Source: Cryptomeria japonica
Lineage: Eukaryota; Streptophyta; Pinopsida; Cupressales; Cupressaceae
DNA: 64,000 bases
Assembly: GCF_030272615.1 (NCBI RefSeq)
Contig: NC_081414.1
Coordinates: 822,301,896-822,365,895, forward strand
Direction: 5' to 3'
Positions 1-10,334 of this stretch are shown here, in pieces (position 1 is the first letter of the stretch; the number at the start of each line of letters is the position of its first letter). The notes under the pieces were generated by a model. It did no database searches, was not told the origin of the DNA, and saw only the letters and a list, made by a program, of their open reading frames with translations. The position numbers and the translations under genes are program-made.

Positions 1-186
1 ACCTAGTTGGGAATGAATCACTAGGGATCCTAGGTCTTCCAATTTACAATCAATATATCCTGAGATATCTTCCTCAACTATAACTCCGGCGGGTATCTGG
101 GATAGGGCATTGTATTTCATCTTCTTTTGAATAAAATCAGCTGAATCTACAGGTGCACTAGAACTGGAGTATGATGTAGAAGCCAT
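1..186 (-). CDS. Second reading frame of the left Copia-type element, cut by the window edge
   Basis: A frame starting with ATG at 184-186 on the minus strand stays open for 62 codons to the left edge. It begins MASTSYSSSSAPVDSADF, a serine-rich start, followed by a mixed acidic and hydrophobic stretch. It lies about 440 bp downstream of the gag region of the same element, in the same direction, so it is the next piece of that retroelement. I do not recognise the family: it shows no protease, integrase or reverse transcriptase motif in the visible part. The related element at the right edge has the homologous spacer after gag but the window ends before this frame. The function is unknown; a non-autonomous gag-type element carrying an extra protein is one reading. 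Confidence 0.45.
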   Translation of the reverse strand, partial: MASTSYSSSSAPVDSADFIQKKMKYNALSQIPAGVIVEEDISGYIDCKLEDLGSLVIHSQLG

Positions 187-627
187 GATAAGAAAGAAAT
201 TTGAGAAATACCTTCATAAACCAAAATTTAGGGTTTAGCAATGTCTCCCACAATACACCACTTCAGTTGCTTAATTATCGCTTAGTTTTCTCACACTGAT
301 AGATTAAAAACGATCACCGGATTCCTGTGCAAGATTTTTGAATTCACTTTGAATCACTAGAGGAATTGCTCTTTGTCGCTCTACTCTTGAAAATTCTTCA
401 CTTGAAAACAGATAAGTGAAAATGATGTCCAAAATCCTTTTAAACAGATTTTTTTTTCCCTACCATAATAAATGCTCCACCGCTAGGGTACAAACCCTAA
501 TTTTGCCTTTTACCACTTCAAGTCTTCTGTTGATTGATAGGTAACGTATATCGGTTAATATCTTTACAGATATAAACCAGGGGTTCAAATATTTCACTAA
601 TATGCTCCCCCTAAGCTTTTCTGAAGC

Positions 628-1950
628 TCAGTTTGTCAGTTCAGAAACTTCCACACTAGGTGCAGAAACCAGTTTATCCTGTGATACTTGTTCAGGTTTC
701 TTTTTCCAAGTTTTATTCATTTCCACTTGAATGGTTTCAACATTAATCTTTCCTTTTGGAGTGATCGGTATATCATTCGATAGGTTCTTTCTCATTCTGG
801 AGGTTCTGGTAGTGTGTCCCAGTTTGTTGCAATGATAGCATACAATTTCGGGTGTTCTCCATGGTCCATTATTCATGCTACCATTCCTCCTTCTGCATGT
901 TGCAGTAGTGTGACCGCTACCACGACAGATCAAATAGGTTGCTCTCCAACTAGTTGTCGCTTGATAGCCACCTGACTGATAGTCATAGGTATTATACCGG
1001 TTGGGATTCCGGTTCACAAAGGGTTCCGAGATAACTCCTTGAGTCCTTGGAGGGTATCTCCCAGTGTTGTGCAAAACAGATCTGCATTCAAATGCTCTAT
1101 GTCCAAACTTGTTGCATGTATAGCAGTTTCCATTGAATCTATTGGATCTAGGCTTATTGTTTAGAAAATAAGGCAAATTATTGTAGGCCTTGCTTCTACA
1201 TACATTAGTAGTATGTCCTTCCTTGATTCAATTGAAGCAAACAGATTTAAACTTTTTCTTACCTTTATCCTTGGATGTTGGTTGCTTCTTTGATGCTTCA
1301 ACTTTTATTCCAGAGGTCTCACCTTCCTCATACCTAGAGAATCCAAGTCTAGTGGTATTCTTTACCGGTTTTGTCGATTCAAGCTTTTGCTCTAGCTTAG
1401 CAGTACTCTGATTGAATTTGGCAAGTATCTCCTTTGACTCAATAAGTTCCTTGGAAATAGAAGCATTGGATTCCTTCAAGGTTGCATTCTCAAAAATAGC
1501 CATGTTTAGGTCACCTTGCACTTCTTCTTTTTCCACTTTACTCTCTTGGAGATGAGCGGTAAGGGCACTGATTTCTTTCTTCAGCTTGGAGATCTCATGA
1601 TCTTTGTCTTTTACTAGATCTTCATCTTTCCTTCGGTTCTCAATCTTTTGACACATTTTGATAGTCAGCCCTTCCAACTCCTTTCTCAGGTTGGATTTAG
1701 ATTCTTTCAGTTTTTCAACTTCTTTAATGAGGGCATCCATGTTAGCTTCATCAGAAGAGTTATTTTCAATAAGTTCCATCACTTTCTCACCATGCTTTCT
1801 TCTCTTGGCCAAAGAGGCTTTATACTTGACTTTGAGTTCATCATAGGCTCTCTTAGTCTGAGTGAGATGATGAGAAAGTTCCCTCATAGTGTATTCCCCT
1901 ACATCTCCTTCCAAGTGGTTAGACTTATAGAAAGGTAAGCTCTGATACCA
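628..1950 (-). mobile_element. Gag region of a Copia-type LTR element (fossil)
   Basis: On the minus strand, downstream of the primer-binding site, lies a gag-like region. Its N-terminal part is a long lysine- and glutamate-rich predicted coiled coil (about 1900 down to 1300). It is followed by CCHC zinc-knuckle motifs such as CYTCNKFGHRAFEC and CYHCNKLGH (about 1130-790). This is the usual nucleocapsid layout of plant Copia/SIRE-type Gag, which packages element RNA in cytoplasmic particles. The same protein type occurs on the plus strand at 62362-63639. No pol domains follow inside the window. The element looks old and is interrupted in a few places. Confidence 0.75.
1939..1950 (-). other. 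Primer-binding site of the left element
   Basis: The minus strand reads TGGTATCAGAGC, complementary to the 3' end of initiator methionine tRNA, the usual primer of plant Copia elements. It sits two bases inside the LTR end, as expected, and fixes the direction of the element. Confidence 0.85.
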
Positions 1951-1952
1951 AT

Positions 1953-3059
1953 TGATGACAACTAAGAGGGGGGGTGAATTAGTATACAAAAAATTACTGA
2001 ACTCAAACTCTTAAACAGTTTAGTAGATAACCGGTATAACAGATTCACTAATAAACTAGTTAAGATAAATGAAAACCAAATAGAAAATAAAGCATTCACC
2101 CACAAAACCACAATCACCATAACACAAGATATTTGACGTGGAAACCCAAATGGGAAAAACCATGGTGAGTAGAAACTCACAAGTAACTATCTACAGAATA
2201 GAAACCAGACCGGTTAAGGTCATACAATGTTCTTCACTAGAACATATCCTATTAGGAATCTAGATCTTTGTTAGGAGATCAGTCCTGTTAAAGACTACCT
2301 TGTTAAAGGATTTCAGATCCACAGTTGTGAACCACCTTGTTAGAGGATTTACAAAGGCTTTGTTGGGCCTACCTAGTTATGGGTTTCAGACTTGTCGAAG
2401 ATGTGAGTAATCAACAAGTGAGTGATCTAGATACTAGCACAATATGCTTGGTTAGATCCTTGATAGCTCATTGTTAATGCATTTCAGCATTACTTTAGTC
2501 TTCAATATCTCCTCACTCTAACTCTTCACACAAACCTAATCTTCTCTGCAAAGATCGCACATAACCTTCTCATACATCATACATCTCTCACATATATGCA
2601 AACCCTAGACATGATGTCCTTATAAAGGAAACTGATTTCATGTCGGTCCAATAGGATTAAACTACAAGTTCTTAGGTTCAGTGCATCTAGACACATTTGG
2701 TAACATGACATAAAATCACCGTCAAAGTGTCGGTGGATGATAACTCATCACAAAAATACCGGTTGGTAACTCATCACAGAGAAATACCGGTTCATACAAT
2801 ATACCGATTACCGATTGTCAAAAATGAAGACTAGAAAAAGTTAACTACTGCTTTGTTCCTTCGTACCGATTGAGGTCTTCATACTGCTTGGGTTCTCCAT
2901 ACCGCTTGAGGTCTTCAGCCAATTTGTGACTGGTAAACATCTTCTGCAAAACACTGATAGTCTAAAGACTATAATACATAATACCAGTTGAGCATAGCTC
3001 ATACATCAAGAAAGTGTGTGTCCATCAATGACAATCAAAACATCATCAAAATGCCAACA
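1953..3059 (-). mobile_element. 5' LTR of the left Copia-type element
   Basis: The segment starts TGTTGGCATT and ends CATCA in the minus direction (TG...CA), next to the primer-binding site. At 1107 bp it is close in length to the 1081-bp LTR at 61219-62299. It shares long stretches with that LTR, including the end with a run of C residues and the part around TTAACCGGTC. The partner LTR lies outside the window. Confidence 0.8.
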
Positions 3060-6000
3060 AATAGTATTATTTCATGGATTATAATATTTGGCATTTATAA
3101 TTATGCATGAAAGATTATTTATTTATTATATTTAATATGTATGTGGGAGATATTAATGGTATTGAGTTATATATGTGAATTGAATTATTTATTTTATTGG
3201 TTATTCAAAGTTGTGGAGATTAATTAACTAACTAATTAATTAATTATTTTATATAGCTCATTGGTGTAAATTATTAAATGATGGTAGGTAAGAATAAATA
3301 TAAATATATATTTAATTATTGGGAGCTTGTAATAAATTAATGATTATTAGGTGGAAATTATATTGGTTAAGTATTTTATGCTTATTTGTGCATTTATTTA
3401 TTTATTGTTGGTTTATTTACTGATTATTTATTTATTTATTGTTTATTTATGGTTGGGTTATTTAATTGTTTATCTCTTTGTTTATTTATTTATTTTACTT
3501 ACTCAATTTTACTATTAGTCCTTGGGAGTTGTATTTGGAGATTAATATTATTTAATAATATTTTATCTCAATTGTTGTGGAGAGTGGGTAAGTTTATTAT
3601 TTTTATTTATTTGATTTACGCTGTGATGGGGCATGATTTTTGGGCAATTTTAAATATGGAGTTTTGAGATTGTCATGGGGTTCTTCTTGGGCTAGAAAAT
3701 TAATGGATTTCTGAATTTCTCTTTGGAATGGATTCTTTGCGATAGATTGAGGTTTGAATATTGGTTTTCAAGTTGAGATTTTCGGCTATGCATGCATTGG
3801 AGGATTGGCTGGTTGTGGATTTCGCTTGGTTTTCTCTTTTCTTTTGCAAATTTTCTTGGATTATAGTTGAAATGATTTGTCTTCCTCCTTTAAAACAATT
3901 ACTTACAATGATTAAATTGTAACAATCCATTACTTATTAGGGTTATCATTAGGATTATAGTTTAAATGATATGTCTTCCTCCTTTACAATGATTAAATTG
4001 TAGCAATTATCAAAAGGAGATGGCATGTTTTGGTAGTGATTAAAATGTAATGGTAGACTCTTCATATGTCTCTTACTATGCAATTGTAACTGTCATTTCT
4101 TTTTTTATGTACACGGTGTCTTGGGATTGCATAGGAATCTCAACATAATAAATTAGTTAAAAATATTAAATTTGTTTTAGGTGCAATTGATTTCATTGAT
4201 ATTTTATAGTTTATTTAAATAAATTTTATATATAAATATCTTGTTTTAAATAATGTTAATTAATTTTTTTAAAATAATTTTATACTGGTATGTTAAAGTA
4301 AAGCATTTAATAGAGTTTTTTAGCTTGTAAATAATGTTCATTATAACAAATTTAATATAATTAAATTAGTATATATTTATATTAATTAAAATAATATTAA
4401 TATGGATAATGATATAGATAATAAATATTAGAGTCATGATTTTCAGAAAGACTGTTAAAGTCATAACCAAAAAACCATTGTACTAACTTATTGTAATGAC
4501 TTATTGTACTAAACATTCCTGTAATTAATGCAATATGTCTTCAATCTATATCTAATTAGCTTGTCTTTAATTTAAGCTATTTTGTGTAATTTTGTGAATT
4601 ATGTAATTATATAATTTTCTAGATGTTACATCTTGGTATCAAGAATAATCTTTCCACCATAGAACAAGGGAAAATACATTATTATTCTTCAAAAGATAGA
4701 ACACCACAATAATACACTTCACTACACTGCTCCAAATTATTTTGAAACTACTTGGAAACCTAAAAGAAAATTGTGATCAACTGATGATTAACAAACTTAT
4801 CCTTGGCTCCAATTTATAGCCAAATGGGAGTGGAAAAACCACTACTATTTTTCGAAAACAATGAGCCAAAACCAATTGCAAAAACCCATGCGTTGGAGAA
4901 TGAATAGCCAATAGAAATAATTTAAAATAATAAATAACTCTACAAGTGACTCCTCATGGGCACCAAACCTAGAGCCACTTAGGCATTAGACATTTTGAGT
5001 GATTGTATCTTGTGGTGATTGTTTAGATCCTCAAATGGACACATTTTATCCTCCCAAACTTGGTCTCCTTATGCATGACCTTTGATATATTAATATGGAT
5101 GTACAAAGGAGTGTATTTCTTCCAATCTAATTTATATTTATCACCTCTTAATTCTCACCTCTTGAAGATGCAATTACAAATATGTATAAAGTGCAAACAA
5201 TTAATATTTTTCTCACATGTCCTAGGAAACACTTTCCAACGAACATGGATACTTATGAATGGCTTATGATTGAGAGGTTAATTTCACCTTATCTTAACAA
5301 GAAGAATCCTATGAGGTATTTGTGGATTTCATTTTAGGGGAAACATGGTTATTAATTCTTGTTATGTATAGGGTCTTAATGGAACATAATGGAGCATGAC
5401 TCTCATGCCTATATTAAGAAGTGATAAATTATCTAAAGCATACAAACTTATCCTATCACCTTGGACCAATAACTAGATAGGACACATTACATCATGTTAG
5501 TGTATGATGAGGTATTTGATATTTGAGAAAAAAAAGATGGATTTATTTCTAAGTAATAGTTGTAGAGAGGGTAATTATATTTATATTTTGTCTTAACCAT
5601 TGGAAGTAAGAGAGTGGAAGGGATTTGATGTTGGGTCTAATAGATAAAATAATTAAGTAAAAAAAAATAAAAATTATATGTATACACTTTTTAGAGTTTA
5701 TTATATCACAAAGAAGATTTAGCTATCCTATTTATGTTAGTTATAATGGGTTGAAATGAGTAAGGCATTTGTATACCATCAACGAGACACATGTTTAATT
5801 TAAAATGGGGGACTTAACCTATGAACATGTTGTAGCCTAAAACATATAGACAAATGAGAAATGACTCTCGTTTTGGGCATTGACCAAGAGAATCTCATAC
5901 ATCAAATTAGACTCACTTGATAAAGATGAGAAATTTTTTTTTACCTTCTTTTAGTATTTAAACAGATATTTCGAATGGTTAATACATACATTTAAGGAAT

Positions 6001-6570
6001 TGGAATATGATAATTTATCAAAGAGGATTTTTTTAGTTTTAATATGTACGTATTACTAGGAAATATGTATCAAGCTTGCATTCTAATGTTAAGAATAACG
6101 AAAATTTAATTTTTTAGCATTATAAATATTAAGGTTTAGCATGGTGGTCCCTCCATGGCATGAAAACTTCCTGTGTATTGTACAAACCAATGATTCACAT
6201 GAAGAAGCTACGTTGGGAGGAGGATAGGTGGGGATGTTGGATGATGAGATCGAATTTCACTTCAATGTGACGAAACTGCTCAAAATAGGTTCGAACAAGA
6301 AATAATGTTTGTTATGGTGCAATGGACCTCTTCAAGATCTTCAATTTTAGAAACTAGGATTAATTAACTTCATGGATAATAAATTATGGTTGAAATTTGG
6401 GCCTCCCACATGTGATGAATTCCTCTCTCCACAAGCTTTTTGATAGTCCTTTTAGCCATCTTATTCCACCCGGTCTTAGTTAGCTGGGTTTCTTGTCTGT
6501 ATGAAGAATTTTCAGTTCCATGGGTGGCAATTTTGTGATCAGTTATACTTATGAAAGTTAATTCGATCCC
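3060..6570. other. AT-rich DNA without recognisable genes
   Basis: Very AT-rich sequence with TTTA/TTTATTTA runs (about 3380-3500) and A/T tracts at 4140-4400. The short open frames here are low-complexity or lack homologous motifs. I see no promoter, RNA gene or intact mobile element. Confidence 0.5.
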
Positions 6571-6573
6571 CTA

Positions 6574-6822
6574 TTGATGCGATAGTTTAATTGGTAAATG
6601 AACTATTTTGTTGTACAAATGCGCTAGTCTAGGTGAGATATGCACTGATGTTTTTGGTAAATGTGCTATAGTTGTTGGGGTATGCGCTATTTTATATCAC
6701 AAATGCGCCACCCTGCGTAGTATATGCACTAAATCAGTTTATAAACGCACCAGATTTATGAGTTTAGGCACCAATATGTTTTCTGTATGTGCAAGGTTTT
6801 GTGCAAATGCACTATTCTATTG
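6574..6822 (+). repeat. Degenerate tandem repeat with exact 21-bp period, about 11-12 units
   Basis: A core like TGCGC or TGCAC recurs at about 6578, 6599, 6620, 6641, 6662, 6683, 6704, 6725, 6746, 6767, 6788 and 6809, always 21 bp apart, although the bases between have drifted heavily. Alternate units resemble each other more (AAATGCGC then TATGCAC), which suggests a 42-bp higher-order unit. Because 21 is a multiple of three, the plus-strand frame from 6608 to 6841 reads as a seven-residue repeat: KCAxxxx, ICTxxxx, KCAxxxx, VCAxxxx. Whether it is translated is unknown; no splice or start context was found. Confidence 0.75.
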
Positions 6823-8120
6823 TTCTATGTATTACCAATAATTTTTACAATTTGTGATCAATTTTGTCAGACCAGAGGCTTTTGTTCGAGCGTTTGTGAA
6901 ATATTGTGTTGTTCCAGTATTGTTTTACTTGTTTTGAGATGGATATATGTTTCATTATGGCTTCAATGAAGGTTGATATACCTTAGCAGTGATCCATTGT
7001 TGTTCCACATTTGGATATATCACATTATTGGAATTATTGGTTCCTCATATGGTTAATGAATAATATTGTTGGATTAATGGAAATATGGATTCTATCATGA
7101 TTATGGATCAAAATTGGATATGAATACTTGAATACACACAAGTAAGTAAGTATGTATGTATGTATGTATGTATGTATATATATATGTGTGTATGTGTATA
7201 TATATATATGTGTGTGTGTATATATAATGATTCTTTGGAGATCCTTATATATATGTTTTATGTTATACCCTAAAGGTCTAGGAACATGATATGGGGAGTG
7301 TCTTCCAAGTGGGTGTTAGGGACATGAGAGAAAGACCACTAGCAGATCTCTTGTGATGGTTGTCAAGGTCTAGACCACCAGAAGATCTCATTGCATTTTT
7401 TTTTAATAAACAACTGATAATCCTAATTAAATTGACTTTGAAGGTTTGGGTAGTAGTTTTCACATTAATAAGATAATAATATGATTTGTGGAGCCCCACT
7501 CATGTCCTAGAGTACTAGTTTAGGCTCAGTATGAGATTGGAAAGGCCTTGTGTTGGCATGACTAAACTCCCTTGTTCTCTCAAAGATTGAAACAATTCTG
7601 CATGAGTATCACTGGGTGCTAGGGTCTATAGGCTACCACAAAAACCCTTGTTGTGATAGCATGTAATGACACTCTTCCCTATATATGTCCTAGTACCTTA
7701 GCCTTGTTTGATGTTAGCCTCCAGTGTCTTGAGATTTATGGTTTATCCTTGTATTGTGTATTTGCTTATGTTCTTGTGGCTAGTTTTTAGTTGTGGTTGT
7801 AGTCTATGTTTATGTTCCTTTGATGTTAGGTGTCCACCTAGGTTTGGAGTGTGTATGGGACCTTATGTAATTATTCAGAGCATGGTGGGTGGACCTTTTT
7901 GGTTTCACATGGTTGGGTAGTTTGATTCCTCCTTCCATTGGGACCTTCTTCATTGGTTGTTCATGTGTGTGGATGAGGATTCTTTATCTCTTTAGCTTGT
8001 GCTTGAATTCTTTGAGCAGTTACCATGTATTCTTTGTGATTGGAAGACTTCATTGTAATCATATACCTTAGATTATTATATTTGTGGCTAGAGATTATGA
8101 CACTAATAGATTTGGCCTAA
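6823..8120. other. Unannotated stretch with one microsatellite
   Basis: Apart from the microsatellite at 7141-7228 I see no feature. Open frames of 60-73 codons (for example around 7708-7920) are rich in Cys, Phe and Leu without a recognisable domain, and I treat them as chance. Confidence 0.45.
7141..7228. repeat. GTAA/GTAT and TA/TG microsatellite
   Basis: A run of AAGT units passes into GTAT units, then TA and TG dinucleotide runs. It is a compound simple repeat. Confidence 0.9.
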
Positions 8121-8124
8121 AATT

Positions 8125-8295
8125 CCGACAGAGAAGGTATATTGTGACCAAATTTGATTTTTTTTTTTCAAATTGCTTGCATTCGTCGGAATTTCGATGA
8201 TAATTCAATATCTGGTTTCGACAGAGAAAGAATTGGCAATGAAATTTGTTATTTTTAATAAAAAGTGCCCACGTTCATCAAAATTCTGACGATCG
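8125..8295. repeat. Two diverged copies of a ~95-bp segment
   Basis: The stretches starting TCCGACAGAGAA (about 8127) and TTCGACAGAGAA (about 8217) are followed at similar distances by an AT/T-rich part and a TTCGTCGGAATTTC-like or TTCATCAAAATTC-like end. They look like a diverged tandem pair, possibly from a DNA transposon, but no terminal inverted repeats were found. Confidence 0.3.
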
Positions 8296-8469
8296 TGAGC
8301 ATTACTTAAAAAAAAAAAGACCAAGACATTTCAAAGATTATTCTCGCGGCCTCTTCCCATTCTCACGTTGCCACCCCCACCAGTGTCATAATGGGCGGGT
8401 TTGGTTTAAACATACATTCCCGCCCAGAATCAAACCCCATGGAACAAATATGTTTCCATCGACATAGTC

Positions 8470-8835
8470 ATGTTTATTTCTAGCATGCTCCAGCTTTTGG
8501 ATGAGGCATGTGAACCGTTTGACCGATTAATGCCTCCAAGAAATGTTGTCTCATGGACTAGGGTTTGTGAAAATGGGATCAATGTCAGCTCATGGAATAG
8601 GGTAGGTGTAAAGCTCTATCAACATCCTCTAGCCTATGTGAAAATGGGAGCTTTGGAATAGGGTGTGGACGTCCACAAGTTGTATTAGTTGGTGTAGCTG
8701 CAATTACCCTGGCAGTCATGTATGCAAAATGTGTGAGATGAGATAAGGCACACCGACTGTTTGATAGATTGCCTCAGAGAAATTGGAAGTTTTGGAACAA
8801 GGTGTGAACATCTATCATAGATAAATAATAGAGGA
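8470..8835 (+). pseudogene. PPR-protein gene fragment
   Basis: Two stretches translate to pentatricopeptide-repeat (PLS-type) sequence. At 8500-8560 the frame reads FDRLMPPRNVVSWTRV. At about 8715-8810 it reads VMYAKC, then KAHRLFDRLPQRN. In PPR proteins the pattern 'MYAKCG...A.K.FD.MP.RNVVSW' recurs every ~35 residues; these proteins bind organelle RNA and act in editing, splicing or stability. Here only two or three repeats remain, an in-frame TAG ends the first part at 8660, a TGA falls after VMYAKCVR in the second, and no targeting peptide or C-terminal E/DYW domain is visible. I infer a truncated pseudogene or a copied fragment of a host PPR gene. Confidence 0.7.
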
Positions 8836-9029
8836 ATCTTGTCACATGTTGTAGCTGCAATTGCTAGGGTACATGTTTTAAAAATGTTTTATATCATAGA
8901 ATCAACATTCCAATGTCTATTTATTTTTTAAAATTTGGATATCGTATTCCCAACTGATGTCTATTTTCATGAAATTATTCCTTTAGGCAAGCAAAAAAGC
9001 CTTAAAAAACTACACAAGGCTTAAACCAT

Positions 9030-9200
9030 TATTCATAGCCCCTAGAAAATCTCTTCATTACCAAAAAACCCTATTCATACTTGAAAACATTATTCACACC
9101 TAAAACATTGTCCATGCCAAAGACATTAATCATAAATTCAAATAATATTCATAGTGTAAATAAACACTATTCATGTTTAAACTACTGTTCATAGATTCAT
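9030..9200. repeat. Degenerate tandem array, period about 18-22 bp
   Basis: The motif TTCAT or a one-base variant recurs at about 9032, 9054, 9074, 9093, 9111, 9129, 9148, 9170 and 9188. A-rich stretches lie between (for example TATTCATACTTGAAAACAT). The spacing varies by a few bases, unlike the strict array at 6574-6822. Confidence 0.5.
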
Positions 9201-9874
9201 TTAAACTCAAAAATCACTATAGAAGCTCTTGAATCCAAATTTGTTGTTCTCTATACGAATTATGGGGTTTGAAATCTATTTAGTATGATTGTGATCTCTT
9301 TTTAACACTAGTATGCATTGGTTATACCCTTATGTATAAAACTCAGAAAAATTAAACAAAACATTTCTAGAACTAGAATTTTGATGCCATGTTAGAGTTA
9401 TGATCTTCAATAATTTCTCTTAGACAAGAGATAAAATTAAAAAACCAAATGATTACTACAATAAATTTATTTTCTTATTAAGAATATAAATAATTACATT
9501 AGATATATATTCCACATAAAGAAAATAAATGATGAAAATAATTTGAGTCTTAAATAATGATATCAACAACTAAAAATGGGAAAATAATATCCTAATTATG
9601 ACTCCCTAGTTAGTATAAGATACTATTTCCAATATTATACTAAGGATAAATATTCAAAAAGTATAATAATTACACTAATACATATATCACTCTCATGCCT
9701 TCCTTAATTTGATATAAGGTCCCTCTATCCTAATATGAAGTCTCAAGGGAGTTGTATGTGTCAATTATTCAAGCTTCTTCTAAATCTATTCCAACCTCTT
9801 CTTCCAACACATGTCTTGATGATGGTTGAGGATCTTTAAACTTTGAAAATATGAATGAACACACTACTCTAGAC
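9201..9874. other. AT-rich stretch, nothing recognised
   Basis: No open frame, RNA gene or repeat boundary that I can support. It precedes the Gypsy LTR relic. Confidence 0.4.
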
Positions 9875-10209
9875 ATGAAATTAACTTTATGTATTTTTCT
9901 ACTATATTTAAATATGATCACTTTTCCAAATATAATGCAATTATCAAATTAAATTTAATAATCCCATTCAATTAACTAAATGCATAACACAAGGGCATAT
10001 TAATAATAAATTAAATACACTAACTATGAAATGACGCCATAAACTCAATAAAATATTCTAACCCAAATGGAGGCATGCAAACCGACAAAAGCCACATGAA
10101 GACTCTGAAAAGGTCAAATGACCAAGACTCGAAGACCGAACAAATGGAAAAGATGACCAACTAACGACACTCACATGTTTGTAAATGAGGGTAAAATTTA
10201 GGGTCAACA
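9875..10209 (-). mobile_element. Relic of the 5' end of a Ty3/Gypsy LTR
   Basis: This matches 28338-28674, the outer end of the right LTR of the Gypsy element, over about 335 bp at high identity. On the minus strand both begin TGTTGACCC or TGTGGACCC. The flanking DNA beyond the LTR edge (10210 onward and 28675 onward) also matches, so both copies descend from a single insertion junction that was later duplicated. Confidence 0.75.
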
Positions 10210-10334
10210 ACTATCTCCCCCACTCCCATCAGACAAATAAGGTATGCTCAGACCAGTGAAGCCAGGTGGAGATGATACCCCGTACCTACACGATACTTGT
10301 ACCTGCAATGCCTTGGATCAATGAACCACATGTA

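Noticed and set aside
3386-3667. 93-codon frame rich in Phe, Tyr, Leu and Ile
   Set aside because: It reads through TTTATTTATT repeats and has no domain. The hydrophobicity comes from T-rich DNA.
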